Positions 1-8,435 of a DNA stretch of 64,000 nt are shown piece after piece (within the stretch, counting starts at the first letter, position 1; each line of letters opens with the position of its first letter). A model generated the notes under the pieces. That model had not been told where the DNA came from. It saw only the letters and a list, made by a program, of their open reading frames with translations, and did no database searches. Origin of the DNA: Vibrio sp. VB16 (lineage in GTDB: Bacteria; Pseudomonadota; Gammaproteobacteria; Enterobacterales; Vibrionaceae); contig NZ_CP087590.1 of the NCBI RefSeq assembly GCF_015594925.2, positions 1 to 64,000 on the forward strand, in the 5' to 3' direction. The translations under genes were made by a program, and so were the position numbers.

Positions 1-1086
1 CTTCAAGCGCGTAGGCCTGTGCATAAAACGTGGGATGATGAATCTGAGTTGGTGGAAATTAATCATCGTTCTAATGTTAACCCAAAACATAATTTTAATA
101 ATTTTGTTGAAGGTAAATCGAACCAATTAGGTTTGGCTGCTGCCCGTCAGGTTGCTGGTAATCCAGGCGCCGCATACAATCCATTGTTTTTATATGGTGG
201 AACCGGGCTAGGTAAAACGCACCTATTGCATGCTGTTGGAAATGCAATTGTGGATAACAAGCCAAATGCGAAAGTTGTTTATATGCATTCAGAGCGATTT
301 GTCCAAGACATGGTAAAAGCGCTGCAAAATAATGCTATCGAAGAATTTAAGCGCTATTACCGTAGTGTTGATGCACTTCTTATTGATGATATTCAATTTT
401 TTGCTAACAAAGAGCGTTCTCAAGAAGAATTCTTCCACACTTTTAATGCATTATTAGAAGGCAATCAGCAAATAATCCTTACTTCTGACCGTTATCCAAA
501 AGAGATAAATGGGGTGGAAGATCGCTTGAAGTCTCGATTCGGCTGGGGATTAACGGTTGCTATTGAACCTCCCGAGTTAGAAACTCGTGTTGCTATCTTA
601 ATGAAGAAAGCTGAGGATCATCAAATTCATTTAGCCGATGAAGTTGCATTTTTTATCGCAAAACGCCTACGTTCAAATGTTCGTGAATTAGAAGGTGCTC
701 TCAATCGTGTTATCGCTAACGCAAACTTTACTGGCCGCCCAATTACTATCGATTTCGTTCGTGAAGCATTGCGTGATCTACTCGCATTGCAAGAGAAGTT
801 AGTTACTATCGATAATATCCAAAAAACAGTGGCTGAATATTACAAAATCAAAATGGCTGATTTGCTATCTAAGCGTCGTTCACGTTCAGTAGCAAGACCT
901 CGCCAATTAGCTATGGCACTTGCTAAAGAGTTGACTAATCACAGCTTACCTGAGATTGGTGACGCCTTTGGTGGGCGTGATCATACAACCGTATTACACG
1001 CTTGTCGTAAAATACAGCAATTACGCGAAGAGAGTCACGACATAAAAGAAGACTACTCAAACTTAATTCGTACGCTTTCTTCGTAA
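1..1086 (+). CDS. dnaA: Chromosomal replication initiator DnaA, 5'-truncated by the window edge
   Basis: DnaA binds DnaA boxes at oriC, oligomerises with ATP and melts the origin. The frame is open from base 1, so the N-terminal domain and start codon lie outside the window. Visible are the end of the linker, the AAA+ domain with Walker A GGTGLGKTH (about nt 196-222) and Walker B LLIDDIQFF (about nt 379-405), and the C-terminal DNA-binding domain with the signature GGRDHTTVLHA (about nt 970-1002). It ends 30 bp before dnaN, the usual dnaA-dnaN-recF-gyrB arrangement. Identification is certain; only the 5' end is missing. Confidence 0.98.
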   Translation, partial: LQARRPVHKTWDDESELVEINHRSNVNPKHNFNNFVEGKSNQLGLAAARQVAGNPGAAYNPLFLYGGTGLGKTHLLHAVGNAIVDNKPNAKVVYMHSERFVQDMVKALQNNAIEEFKRYYRSVDALLIDDIQFFANKERSQEEFFHTFNALLEGNQQIILTSDRYPKEINGVEDRLKSRFGWGLTVAIEPPELETRVAILMKKAEDHQIHLADEVAFFIAKRLRSNVRELEGALNRVIANANFTGRPITIDFVREALRDLLALQEKLVTIDNIQKTVAEYYKIKMADLLSKRRSRSVARPRQLAMALAKELTNHSLPEIGDAFGGRDHTTVLHACRKIQQLREESHDIKEDYSNLIRTLSS

Positions 1087-1116
1087 GAGCACGGTTGGTA
1101 AATAAAAGAGACAGTT

Positions 1117-2217
1117 ATGAAATTTACTATTGAACGTAACCACCTTATAAAGCCATTACAGCAAGTTTCCGGTGCATTAGGTGGGCGACCTACATTACCT
1201 ATTTTAGGTAATATACTTCTTAAAGTAGAAGATAATACGTTGTTAATGACAGCGACTGATTTGGAAGTTGAATTAGTTGCACGTATTGCTCTGGAAGGGG
1301 ATTTTGAAGCGGGCAGTATTACCGTTCCTTCGCGTAAGTTTTTAGATATTTGGCGCGGATTACCAGACGATGCTGTGATTACCGTTGTTTTAGATGGTGA
1401 CCGGATCCAGGTCCGGTCCGGTCGAAGTCGTTTTTCTCTTGCGACATTACCTGCGTCAGACTTTCCAAATATTGAAGATTGGCAAAGTGAAGTGGAAATC
1501 ACGCTTCTACAAAGTGAACTTCGCTCATTGATTGAAAAAACACAATTTTCTATGGCGAACCAAGATGTTCGTTATTATCTCAACGGTATGTTGTTTGAAA
1601 TTGATGGTTCTACATTGCGTTCAGTCGCAACAGATGGGCATAGAATGGCGGTTTCTCAAACCGCACTTAATGCTGAATTTACGTCACAACAAGTTATTGT
1701 ACCGCGTAAAGGTATTCAAGAACTTGTTCGTTTATTGGATACACCAGAAAGCCCAGTAACGTTGCAGATAGGCCAATCAAATATTCGTGCAGATGTAAAT
1801 AACTTCACCTTTACATCAAAGTTAGTTGATGGTCGCTTTCCCGATTACCGACGTGTTATGCCACAGAGCACGACCAAAACGTTAGAGGCTGGATGTGAAG
1901 TACTACGCCAAGCATTTTCTCGTGCTGCTATTTTATCGAATGAGAAGTTTCGTGGTGTGAGAGTTAACCTGTATGGTAATGAAATGCGTATTACCGCTAA
2001 CAACCCAGAACAAGAAGAAGCAGAAGAGCTACTGGATGTGAACTTCCAGGGTGAGGACTTAGAAATAGGCTTCAATGTTAGTTATGTGTTGGATGTTTTA
2101 GGTACACTGCGTTGCGACAAAGTGAGAATATCTATGTCTGATGCGAATGCGAGTGCTTTGGTAGAAAATGCGGATGATGACAGTGCTATGTATGTGGTTA
2201 TGCCAATTCGTTTATAA
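1117..2217 (+). CDS. dnaN: DNA polymerase III beta subunit (sliding clamp)
   Basis: This is the ring-shaped processivity clamp of the replicative polymerase, loaded on DNA by the gamma complex. The protein has 366 residues, the size of the E. coli clamp, and opens with MKFTIERNHLIKPLQQVSG, typical of gammaproteobacterial DnaN. It ends with VVMPIRL, the conserved C-terminal segment that lines the client-peptide pocket. It starts 30 bp after dnaA and stops 17 bp before recF, so it is probably co-transcribed with both. Confidence 0.98.
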   Translation: MKFTIERNHLIKPLQQVSGALGGRPTLPILGNILLKVEDNTLLMTATDLEVELVARIALEGDFEAGSITVPSRKFLDIWRGLPDDAVITVVLDGDRIQVRSGRSRFSLATLPASDFPNIEDWQSEVEITLLQSELRSLIEKTQFSMANQDVRYYLNGMLFEIDGSTLRSVATDGHRMAVSQTALNAEFTSQQVIVPRKGIQELVRLLDTPESPVTLQIGQSNIRADVNNFTFTSKLVDGRFPDYRRVMPQSTTKTLEAGCEVLRQAFSRAAILSNEKFRGVRVNLYGNEMRITANNPEQEEAEELLDVNFQGEDLEIGFNVSYVLDVLGTLRCDKVRISMSDANASALVENADDDSAMYVVMPIRL

Positions 2218-2234
2218 TTGAATATTGTAAACAG

Positions 2235-3359
2235 ATGCCTTTAACTCGTTTGGTTATTAAACAATTTAGAAATATCGAAGCTTGTGATATTGACCTATCG
2301 GCAGGCTTTAATTTTATTATTGGGTTAAACGGAAGCGGTAAAACGAGTCTTCTTGAAGCTATTTATATGCTTGGTCATGGCCGCTCATTTAAAAGCGCAT
2401 TGACAGGCAGAGTGATTCAAAATGAATGCAGTGAGCTGTTTATCCATGGTCGACTTAATCATGGACAAGAACTGGAATCTGACAATTTTGAGCTACCAGT
2501 AGGCATAAATAAGCAGCGCGATGGAACAACAGAGGTTAAAATAGGCGGTCAATCTGGACAAAAACTTGCCCAACTTGCCCAGGTTTTGCCTTTACAACTC
2601 ATTCATCCGGAAGGGTTCGAGTTGCTGACTGATGGCCCGAAGCATCGTAGGGCTTTCATTGATTGGGGTGTTTTTCACACCGAATCAGGTTTCTATGATG
2701 CATGGGGAAGATTAAAACGTTTAACTAAGCAAAGAAATGCGCTTTTGAAGTCGGCAAAGAGTTACAAAGAACTGAGTTATTGGGATCAAGAACTGGTTCA
2801 ACTTGCTGAAAATATTGATAAGTGGCGAAATGCCTATATTGATGAGTTAAAATGTGTGGCAGAAGTAATCTGTAGTGGTTTTTTGCCAGAATTTGATATC
2901 AAATTGAAGTATTATCGTGGATGGGATAAAGATACGTCCTACGCTGATATTCTTGAAAAAAACTTCGAAAGAGATCAGTTGCTTGGGTATACGTTTAGTG
3001 GCCCAAACAAAGCTGATTTACGCATAAAAGTGAATAACACACCGGTTGAAGATGTGTTATCCCGAGGTCAATTGAAATTGATGGTGTGTGCACTGAGAGT
3101 CGCTCAGGGACAACATTTGACTCAAATGACCGGTAAGCAATGCATCTATTTAATAGATGATTTTGCTTCTGAATTAGATAGCCAACGTCGCGAACGTTTA
3201 GCAACGTGTTTAAAGCAGACGAAGGCACAAGTTTTTGTAAGTTCTATTACCGCCAGCCAGATCGAAGATATGTATGACGAAAATGGCAGGATGTTTCATG
3301 TGGAACATGGCAAAATAGAGTGTATTGATAAGCGGGCTGATAGCCCTAATAGAGAGTAA
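2235..3359 (+). CDS. recF: DNA replication and repair protein RecF
   Basis: RecF is an SMC-like ATPase that helps load RecA at single-strand gaps. Walker A GLNGSGKTS lies at residues 30-38, an ABC-signature-like LSRGQLKLM is near residue 274, and the Walker B region reads YLIDDFASELD. The protein is 374 residues, slightly longer than E. coli RecF (357), because of a hydrophilic C-terminal tail. The start ATG is 17 bp after dnaN, and the stop lies 3 bp before gyrB, indicating tight translational coupling. Confidence 0.97.
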   Translation: MPLTRLVIKQFRNIEACDIDLSAGFNFIIGLNGSGKTSLLEAIYMLGHGRSFKSALTGRVIQNECSELFIHGRLNHGQELESDNFELPVGINKQRDGTTEVKIGGQSGQKLAQLAQVLPLQLIHPEGFELLTDGPKHRRAFIDWGVFHTESGFYDAWGRLKRLTKQRNALLKSAKSYKELSYWDQELVQLAENIDKWRNAYIDELKCVAEVICSGFLPEFDIKLKYYRGWDKDTSYADILEKNFERDQLLGYTFSGPNKADLRIKVNNTPVEDVLSRGQLKLMVCALRVAQGQHLTQMTGKQCIYLIDDFASELDSQRRERLATCLKQTKAQVFVSSITASQIEDMYDENGRMFHVEHGKIECIDKRADSPNRE

Positions 3360-3362
3360 CTC

Positions 3363-5780
3363 ATGGCAGAAAATTACGATTCATCGAGTATTAAAGTACT
3401 GAAAGGATTGGATGCGGTACGTAAGCGTCCGGGAATGTACATTGGCGACACGGATGACGGAACCGGTCTCCATCACATGGTTTTTGAAGTTGTGGACAAC
3501 TCCATCGATGAAGCGTTGGCTGGACATTGTAGTGACATCATAATTATTATTCATGAAGATAACTCGGTCTCGGTAAGTGATGATGGCCGCGGGATACCAA
3601 CAGAGATACATGAAGAAGAAGGTGTTTCTGCTGCAGAAGTTATTATGACGGTCTTGCATGCTGGTGGTAAGTTCGATGACAACTCATATAAAGTATCTGG
3701 TGGTTTGCATGGTGTTGGTGTATCCGTTGTAAACGCACTCTCTAAGCAAGTAGATATAACTATTAACCGTCAGGGTGAAATTCATAAGCAAACCTATCAC
3801 CATGGCGTCCCTCAAGCACCACTTGCTGTTATTGGACAGACTGAAAAAACAGGTACTGTAATCCGTTTCTGGCCAAGTGAAGAAACGTTTACTAACGTTA
3901 AGTTTCACTATGAGATTTTAGCGAAGCGCCTAAGAGAGCTTTCTTTCTTGAATTCCGGTGTGTCAATTAAGCTTATTGATGAGCGTGAAGAAGATAAAAT
4001 GGACCACTTCTGTTATGAAGGTGGTACTAAAGCGTTTGTTGATTACCTGAATACCAATAAAACACCAATTATTCAAAAGGTGTTCCATTTCGAGACTGAA
4101 CGCGATGATGGTATTACGGTTGAAGTTGCGATGCAGTGGAATGACGGTTATCAGGAAAATGTCTTCTGTTTTACCAACAATATCCCACAAAAGGATGGCG
4201 GCGCTCACTTAGCAGGATTCCGTGCGGCGTTAACGCGTACGTTGAATAGCTTTATGGATAAAGAAGGTTTTTCTAAAAAAGCAAAAACGTCTACATCTGG
4301 TGATGACGCTCGAGAAGGTTTGACTGCTATTATCTCGGTTAAAGTGCCGGATCCTAAGTTTTCTAGCCAAACAAAAGAAAAATTAGTGTCATCCGAAGTT
4401 AAATCGGCTGTTGAATCAGTGATGGGTGAAAAGCTATCTGAATACCTAATTGAAAACCCAGGTGAAGCGAAAATCGTCTGTGGTAAAATTATTGATGCCG
4501 CTCGTGCTCGTGATGCTGCACGTAAAGCGCGTGAGATGACTCGCCGTAAAGGTGCTTTAGATTTGGCTGGCCTTCCCGGTAAGCTTGCTGATTGTCAGGA
4601 AAAAGATCCTGCTCTCTCTGAACTATATATTGTGGAAGGGGACTCTGCTGGCGGTTCAGCCAAGCAGGGACGTAATCGTAAAAACCAAGCTATTCTTCCT
4701 CTAAAAGGTAAGATTCTTAACGTTGAAAAAGCACGTTTCGATAAGATGCTCTCTTCACAAGAAGTGGCTACTCTTATAACGGCTCTTGGTTGTGGTATTG
4801 GTCGTGATGAATATAACCCGGATAAACTGCGTTATCACAACATCATTATCATGACGGATGCGGATGTCGATGGTTCTCACATTCGTACCTTACTGTTGAC
4901 CTTTTTCTATCGTCAAATGCCTGAGCTTATTGAGCGTGGTTATATCTATATTGCTCAGCCGCCGCTATATAAAGTGAAAAAAGGCAAGCAAGAACAGTAC
5001 ATCAAAGATGAAGATGCAATGGACCAATACCAGGTATCACTTGCACTGGATAATGCAGAATTGCATGTCAATGTTAATGCACCCGCTATTATTGGCGAAG
5101 CGCTTGAAAAGCTTGTTCAACAATATAATGCCGGCATGAAATTGGTAGACCGAATGACTCGTCGCTACCCTTATGCGTTGGTACATGAACTGGCTTACGT
5201 TCCTCGTCTTACTACCGAGATGTGTCAAAACCCTAGTGAAGTTGAAGCATGGGGTAAATATTTCGTTGAGCAGCTGATAGCAAAAGAAACGGGTGCAAGT
5301 CAATATCGCTTAGAAGTTGAAAGGCATGAAGAGTTAAATGTTTCTTTAGCGAAAATTGTTATTCGTACACATGGTGTAACGCATGAATACGTTATTGGTT
5401 TGGATCTACTTGCTACCAAAGAATACGATAAGTTAGCATCTCTATCAGAGGCTCTAGACGGATTAATTGAAGAAGGTGCTTACATCAAGCGTGGAGAGCG
5501 TACTCTACAGATAGAAAGCTTTGCCGAAGCGCTTGAATGGCTGAAAAAAGAGTCTCGTCGTGGTTTAAGCTTACAGCGATACAAAGGTCTAGGTGAAATG
5601 AACCCAGATCAACTTTGGGAAACGACAATGGATCCAGATACTCGTCGTATGTTGCAGGTGAAGATTGAAGATGCTGTTGGCGCGGATCAATTATTCACAA
5701 CGCTAATGGGTGATCAAGTTGAACCTCGTCGTAATTTCATTGAAGATAACGCATTGAAAGTAGCCAACCTCGACGTGTAG
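3363..5780 (+). CDS. gyrB: DNA gyrase subunit B
   Basis: GyrB is the ATPase/TOPRIM subunit of DNA gyrase, which introduces negative supercoils with GyrA. It has 805 residues, full length for the family. The GHKL ATPase region includes EVVDNSIDEALAGH and the glycine-rich GGLHGVGVSVVNALS. The TOPRIM metal residues fall in EGDSAGGSAKQGR (about residue 425) and DADVDGSHI (about residue 499). The C-terminus contains QRYKGLGEMNPDQLWETTMDP. It is the last gene of the dnaA block and is followed by a strong terminator. Confidence 0.99.
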   Translation: MAENYDSSSIKVLKGLDAVRKRPGMYIGDTDDGTGLHHMVFEVVDNSIDEALAGHCSDIIIIIHEDNSVSVSDDGRGIPTEIHEEEGVSAAEVIMTVLHAGGKFDDNSYKVSGGLHGVGVSVVNALSKQVDITINRQGEIHKQTYHHGVPQAPLAVIGQTEKTGTVIRFWPSEETFTNVKFHYEILAKRLRELSFLNSGVSIKLIDEREEDKMDHFCYEGGTKAFVDYLNTNKTPIIQKVFHFETERDDGITVEVAMQWNDGYQENVFCFTNNIPQKDGGAHLAGFRAALTRTLNSFMDKEGFSKKAKTSTSGDDAREGLTAIISVKVPDPKFSSQTKEKLVSSEVKSAVESVMGEKLSEYLIENPGEAKIVCGKIIDAARARDAARKAREMTRRKGALDLAGLPGKLADCQEKDPALSELYIVEGDSAGGSAKQGRNRKNQAILPLKGKILNVEKARFDKMLSSQEVATLITALGCGIGRDEYNPDKLRYHNIIIMTDADVDGSHIRTLLLTFFYRQMPELIERGYIYIAQPPLYKVKKGKQEQYIKDEDAMDQYQVSLALDNAELHVNVNAPAIIGEALEKLVQQYNAGMKLVDRMTRRYPYALVHELAYVPRLTTEMCQNPSEVEAWGKYFVEQLIAKETGASQYRLEVERHEELNVSLAKIVIRTHGVTHEYVIGLDLLATKEYDKLASLSEALDGLIEEGAYIKRGERTLQIESFAEALEWLKKESRRGLSLQRYKGLGEMNPDQLWETTMDPDTRRMLQVKIEDAVGADQLFTTLMGDQVEPRRNFIEDNALKVANLDV

Positions 5781-5815
5781 TATCTAAACGTCATTTTTGA
5801 TTACTTAATGTTGAT

Positions 5816-5845
5816 AAAAACACTGTCGAGAGGCAGTGTTTTTTT
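5816..5845 (+). terminator. Rho-independent terminator of the dnaA-dnaN-recF-gyrB block
   Basis: Inverted repeat AAAAACACTG / CAGTGTTTTT with an 8-nt loop, followed by an unbroken T run, 36 bp after the gyrB stop. Confidence 0.9.
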
Positions 5846-5940
5846 GTATGGCTCCCCATTAAGACTGATTTATAGCAATCTGGAAAATTAACGATTCAGG
5901 AGGATGGTTACCATGGAACGTGAAATTATTACCCTTTGCC
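5846..5940. other. Short spacer between gyrB terminator and ibpA promoter with a mini-ORF
   Basis: A strong AGGAGG (5898-5903) precedes a ten-codon frame encoding MEREIITLCP (5913-5945), whose stop overlaps the sigma-32 -35 element. No promoter for it is evident, so I do not call it a gene. Confidence 0.35.
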
Positions 5941-5969
5941 CTTGAAACCCATTTTTTAGCACTCATATA
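5941..5969 (+). promoter_or_regulatory. Sigma-32 (heat-shock) promoter of ibpA
   Basis: A CTTGAAA -35 element (5941-5947) is followed after 14 bp by CTCATATA (5962-5969). The sigma-32 consensus is CTTGAAA, 11-16 bp, CCCATNTA. Predicted transcription would start near 5977 and give a 5' leader of about 165 nt before ibpA. The match and its position before a small heat-shock gene make the call strong; the start site itself is inferred. Confidence 0.8.
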
Positions 5970-5976
5970 TAGTTAT

Positions 5977-6142
5977 GAAGAGACGCCGATAGGGTCTCTA
6001 CATCGCTCGTCCAGAATGGAGAGCACACAATTTAACTTTGCAAATTAGACGGACATGTCCAGAAGGAATGTTTTGTTCTAACCCCTTAGATACTCCTTGA
6101 ATGAGTGTATTTAAGGCTATTGCTTTTTATGAGGATAGAATT
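5977..6142 (+). promoter_or_regulatory. ROSE-like RNA thermometer in the ibpA leader
   Basis: Long structured leaders of the ROSE type control small heat-shock genes by hiding the Shine-Dalgarno until temperature rises. Seen here are a hairpin AGAGAC / GTCTCT at 5979-5999, the self-complementary GGACATGTCC at 6051-6060, and directly before the start codon TTGCT (6120-6124) facing GAGGAT (6131-6136). That fits the U(U/C)GCU anti-SD motif described for ROSE elements. Folding was judged by eye only. Confidence 0.7.
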
Positions 6143-6580
6143 ATGAGAACTGTAGATTTCGCACCACTTTACCGCAACGCTATTGGCTTTGACCGTTTGT
6201 TTGACTTGATGGAAGCCGGTGCTACTAAAAACGCTTCTAACGGTTACCCTCCGTATAATATTGAACAACAAGACGAAAATAAGTACCGTATTACTATGGC
6301 AGTAGCGGGATTTGCTGACGAACAACTCGATATTACTCAAAAAGAAAATATGCTTATTGTTCGCGGAGAACGTAAAGAAGAAGAAGAGAAGAAATATGTA
6401 TACCAAGGTATTGCCGAGCGCGACTTTGAGCGCAAGTTCCAGTTGGCTGATTATGTAAAAGTAGTCGGCGCGACGATGGAAAACGGTCTACTTCACGTTG
6501 ACTTAGAACGTGAAATTCCTGAAGCAATGAAACCACGTAAGATTGCTATAAATGGTAATAATCTTATAGAGGGAAAGTAA
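6143..6580 (+). CDS. ibpA: Small heat-shock protein, IbpA type
   Basis: IbpA is an ATP-independent chaperone of the alpha-crystallin family that coats aggregated proteins for later rescue by DnaK/ClpB. The ATG at 6143 is chosen over an in-frame ATG at 6101 because it gives the family N-terminus MRTVDFAPLYRNAIGFDRLF and has GAGGA 7 bp upstream. The protein is 145 residues with an alpha-crystallin domain at about 35-125 (YRITMAVAGF, then the ERDFERKFQLADYV segment). Single gene with its own heat-shock promoter and terminator. No ibpB partner is seen nearby. Confidence 0.95.
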   Translation: MRTVDFAPLYRNAIGFDRLFDLMEAGATKNASNGYPPYNIEQQDENKYRITMAVAGFADEQLDITQKENMLIVRGERKEEEEKKYVYQGIAERDFERKFQLADYVKVVGATMENGLLHVDLEREIPEAMKPRKIAINGNNLIEGK

Positions 6581-6613
6581 CCCATTCCTCTTTACGTTAC
6601 GTTGAAGTAGATT

Positions 6614-6639
6614 AAGAGCGCCTATCGGCGCTCTTTTTA
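6614..6639 (+). terminator. Terminator after ibpA
   Basis: Perfect 9-bp stem AAGAGCGCC / GGCGCTCTT with a TATC loop and a T-rich tail, 33 bp after ibpA and 23 bp before the end of the convergent gntR. It mainly suits plus-strand transcription. Confidence 0.88.
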
Positions 6640-6662
6640 GATCGATGTTATAAGGTATAAAA

Positions 6663-7670
6663 TTAGAGGCTTTCACCCAAAAATATTTCTGTTTCTAGTT
6701 CAATGACTGGCTCGGTAATTGGGTCTCCTGGGTTTAGGATTCTTTTTAGCAGTTGTTCTGCCGCTATTTTACCAATGTCTTCCCTAGGGGTTATAACCGT
6801 CGCTAAAGTCGGTGACACTACTGAGGCAATATTGTGACCGTGAAACCCAACTATGGATATATCTTCTGGTACACGAATACCCTGTTTTAGGCACTCGAAT
6901 AGTGCACCTATTGCTAAGTCATCATTGGTGCAGTATATGCCATCAATTAATGGGTTTTGCTCTCTTGCTCGTCGAAATAACTCTGAGCCAACAGAATAAG
7001 AGGAAGCTTGCTTGGTGCTGATAATGGTTGGAGTTAAGCCTACTTCTCTAATTGTCTGTTCAAAGCCACTGATTTTTTGTTTGGTTCTTTCATCCATACG
7101 AGCAGCAAGGTAAGCGATATTTTTTCTGCCTTTCGCCAGTATTAATTTGGTGATAGTGACGCTAGCAGCAAAGTTATTGAATCCTACCGCTTGTTGGAGT
7201 GGTGGGGATGCCGAATCCATGATTTCAACAACGGGGGTACCCGTTGCCTCAAGCATTTTTATTGAACGTTCAGTATGATAGCTCTCCGAGAGAATTATTC
7301 CGTCTACATTGTATGAAAGCAATGTCTCTATCCGTTTCTCTTCTGCGCTTTTGCTATAGCCATAGTGAGCCAACATCGCTTGGTAGCCGAGAGGTTCAAT
7401 AACGGCTTCTATACCACGTAAAACTTTATCAAATACTTGGTTAGTTAGAGATGGAAGTAGGACGCCTATGGAATAGCTTTTTGATTTTGAAAGTATGTCG
7501 GGGGCCCTATTGGGTACGTACCCTAGCTCTTCAACTGCTTTTGCTATTCCTTCTCCGATCGCTTTTGATACTTTATCGGGATCACGTAAATATCGGCTTA
7601 CCGTCATTTTGGTAACACCTACTTGATCTGCTATGTTTTGTAATGTAGGACGTTGTTTTTTTGCAGTCAT
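6663..7670 (-). CDS. gntR: Gluconate operon repressor, LacI/GalR family
   Basis: A LacI-family repressor that releases its operators when it binds gluconate. The 335-residue protein has an N-terminal helix-turn-helix (TLQNIADQVGVTKMTVSRYL, about residues 9-28), the hinge region, and a periplasmic-binding-protein-like effector domain beginning SIGVLLPSLTNQVF. The length and N-terminus match enterobacterial GntR (331 residues). It is the last of seven minus-strand genes for gluconate use. Two operators matching the known GntR box precede the first gene of the cluster (13794-13829). It is separated from eda by 117 bp, so it may have its own promoter. Confidence 0.9.
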   Translation of the reverse strand: MTAKKQRPTLQNIADQVGVTKMTVSRYLRDPDKVSKAIGEGIAKAVEELGYVPNRAPDILSKSKSYSIGVLLPSLTNQVFDKVLRGIEAVIEPLGYQAMLAHYGYSKSAEEKRIETLLSYNVDGIILSESYHTERSIKMLEATGTPVVEIMDSASPPLQQAVGFNNFAASVTITKLILAKGRKNIAYLAARMDERTKQKISGFEQTIREVGLTPTIISTKQASSYSVGSELFRRAREQNPLIDGIYCTNDDLAIGALFECLKQGIRVPEDISIVGFHGHNIASVVSPTLATVITPREDIGKIAAEQLLKRILNPGDPITEPVIELETEIFLGESL

Positions 7671-7787
7671 AAATTAATTAACTGATCCCTCATGTTTTGT
7701 ATCAGATCTGGTCTGCTTATTTTTAATCAATAATATGTCATTCCACTAGGTAAGTTAATCATAAAGGAGAAAAAGCCTCTTATATTA

Positions 7788-8426
7788 TTAGTTAGATGCG
7801 ACCTTGAGCGCGTCTTTGGTTAGCTGTGTGATTCTATCCCATTGACCATTATCAATAGCATTCATTGGAAGCATCCAAGTACCTCCGACGGTTTTTACAC
7901 AAGTCAGAGCTTGGTATTCACAGAGGTTATGGGCGTTAATACCTCCTGTTGGGCAGAAACTAACTTGAGATAGAGGTGCAGATATGGCCTTCAATGCTTT
8001 TGCTCCACCATTTGCTTCTGCAGGAAAGAATTTGAAGTGGTCATAACCTAAATCCATAGCATTCATTATTTCTGTCGGTGTCGTAACTCCGGGAATCAAT
8101 GGGATGTTTTGCTTAGCGGCATGTTCAAGTAGCTTAGTTGCCGATCCTGGTGAGATAATAAACTGAGATCCGGCATTAACGGCGGCATCGTATTGTTCAG
8201 CTGTTAAAACGGTACCTGCGCCTACTAAGGCTTCTGGTAGTGCCGTTGTTATTGCTCTAATTGCCTCTAACGCGACATGGGTTCTTAATGTTACTTCAAA
8301 TATTTTTATACCACCGTCAAATAGAGCCTTTGCCAATGGAACGGCATCTTCAATTCTTTCAATTACCATCACTGGCACGATAGGTGAGATCGAAAATACT
8401 TCTTGTGGTGTGATTGACCAGTTCAT
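7788..8426 (-). CDS. eda: KDPG aldolase (2-dehydro-3-deoxy-phosphogluconate aldolase)
   Basis: Eda cleaves 2-keto-3-deoxy-6-phosphogluconate to pyruvate and glyceraldehyde-3-phosphate, the final step of the Entner-Doudoroff path. The 212-residue TIM-barrel protein carries the general-base segment FEVTLRT and the Schiff-base lysine in HFKFFPAEANGG. GAGTVL and PTGGI phosphate-binding segments are also present. It starts 9 bp after the edd stop, so the two are translated from one message. Confidence 0.97.
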   Translation of the reverse strand: MNWSITPQEVFSISPIVPVMVIERIEDAVPLAKALFDGGIKIFEVTLRTHVALEAIRAITTALPEALVGAGTVLTAEQYDAAVNAGSQFIISPGSATKLLEHAAKQNIPLIPGVTTPTEIMNAMDLGYDHFKFFPAEANGGAKALKAISAPLSQVSFCPTGGINAHNLCEYQALTCVKTVGGTWMLPMNAIDNGQWDRITQLTKDALKVASN

Positions 8427-8435
8427 TTTTGTTCC

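Noticed and set aside
6086..6406. Minus-strand frame overlapping ibpA
   Set aside because: It is a shadow of the ibpA coding strand and leader with no family resemblance.
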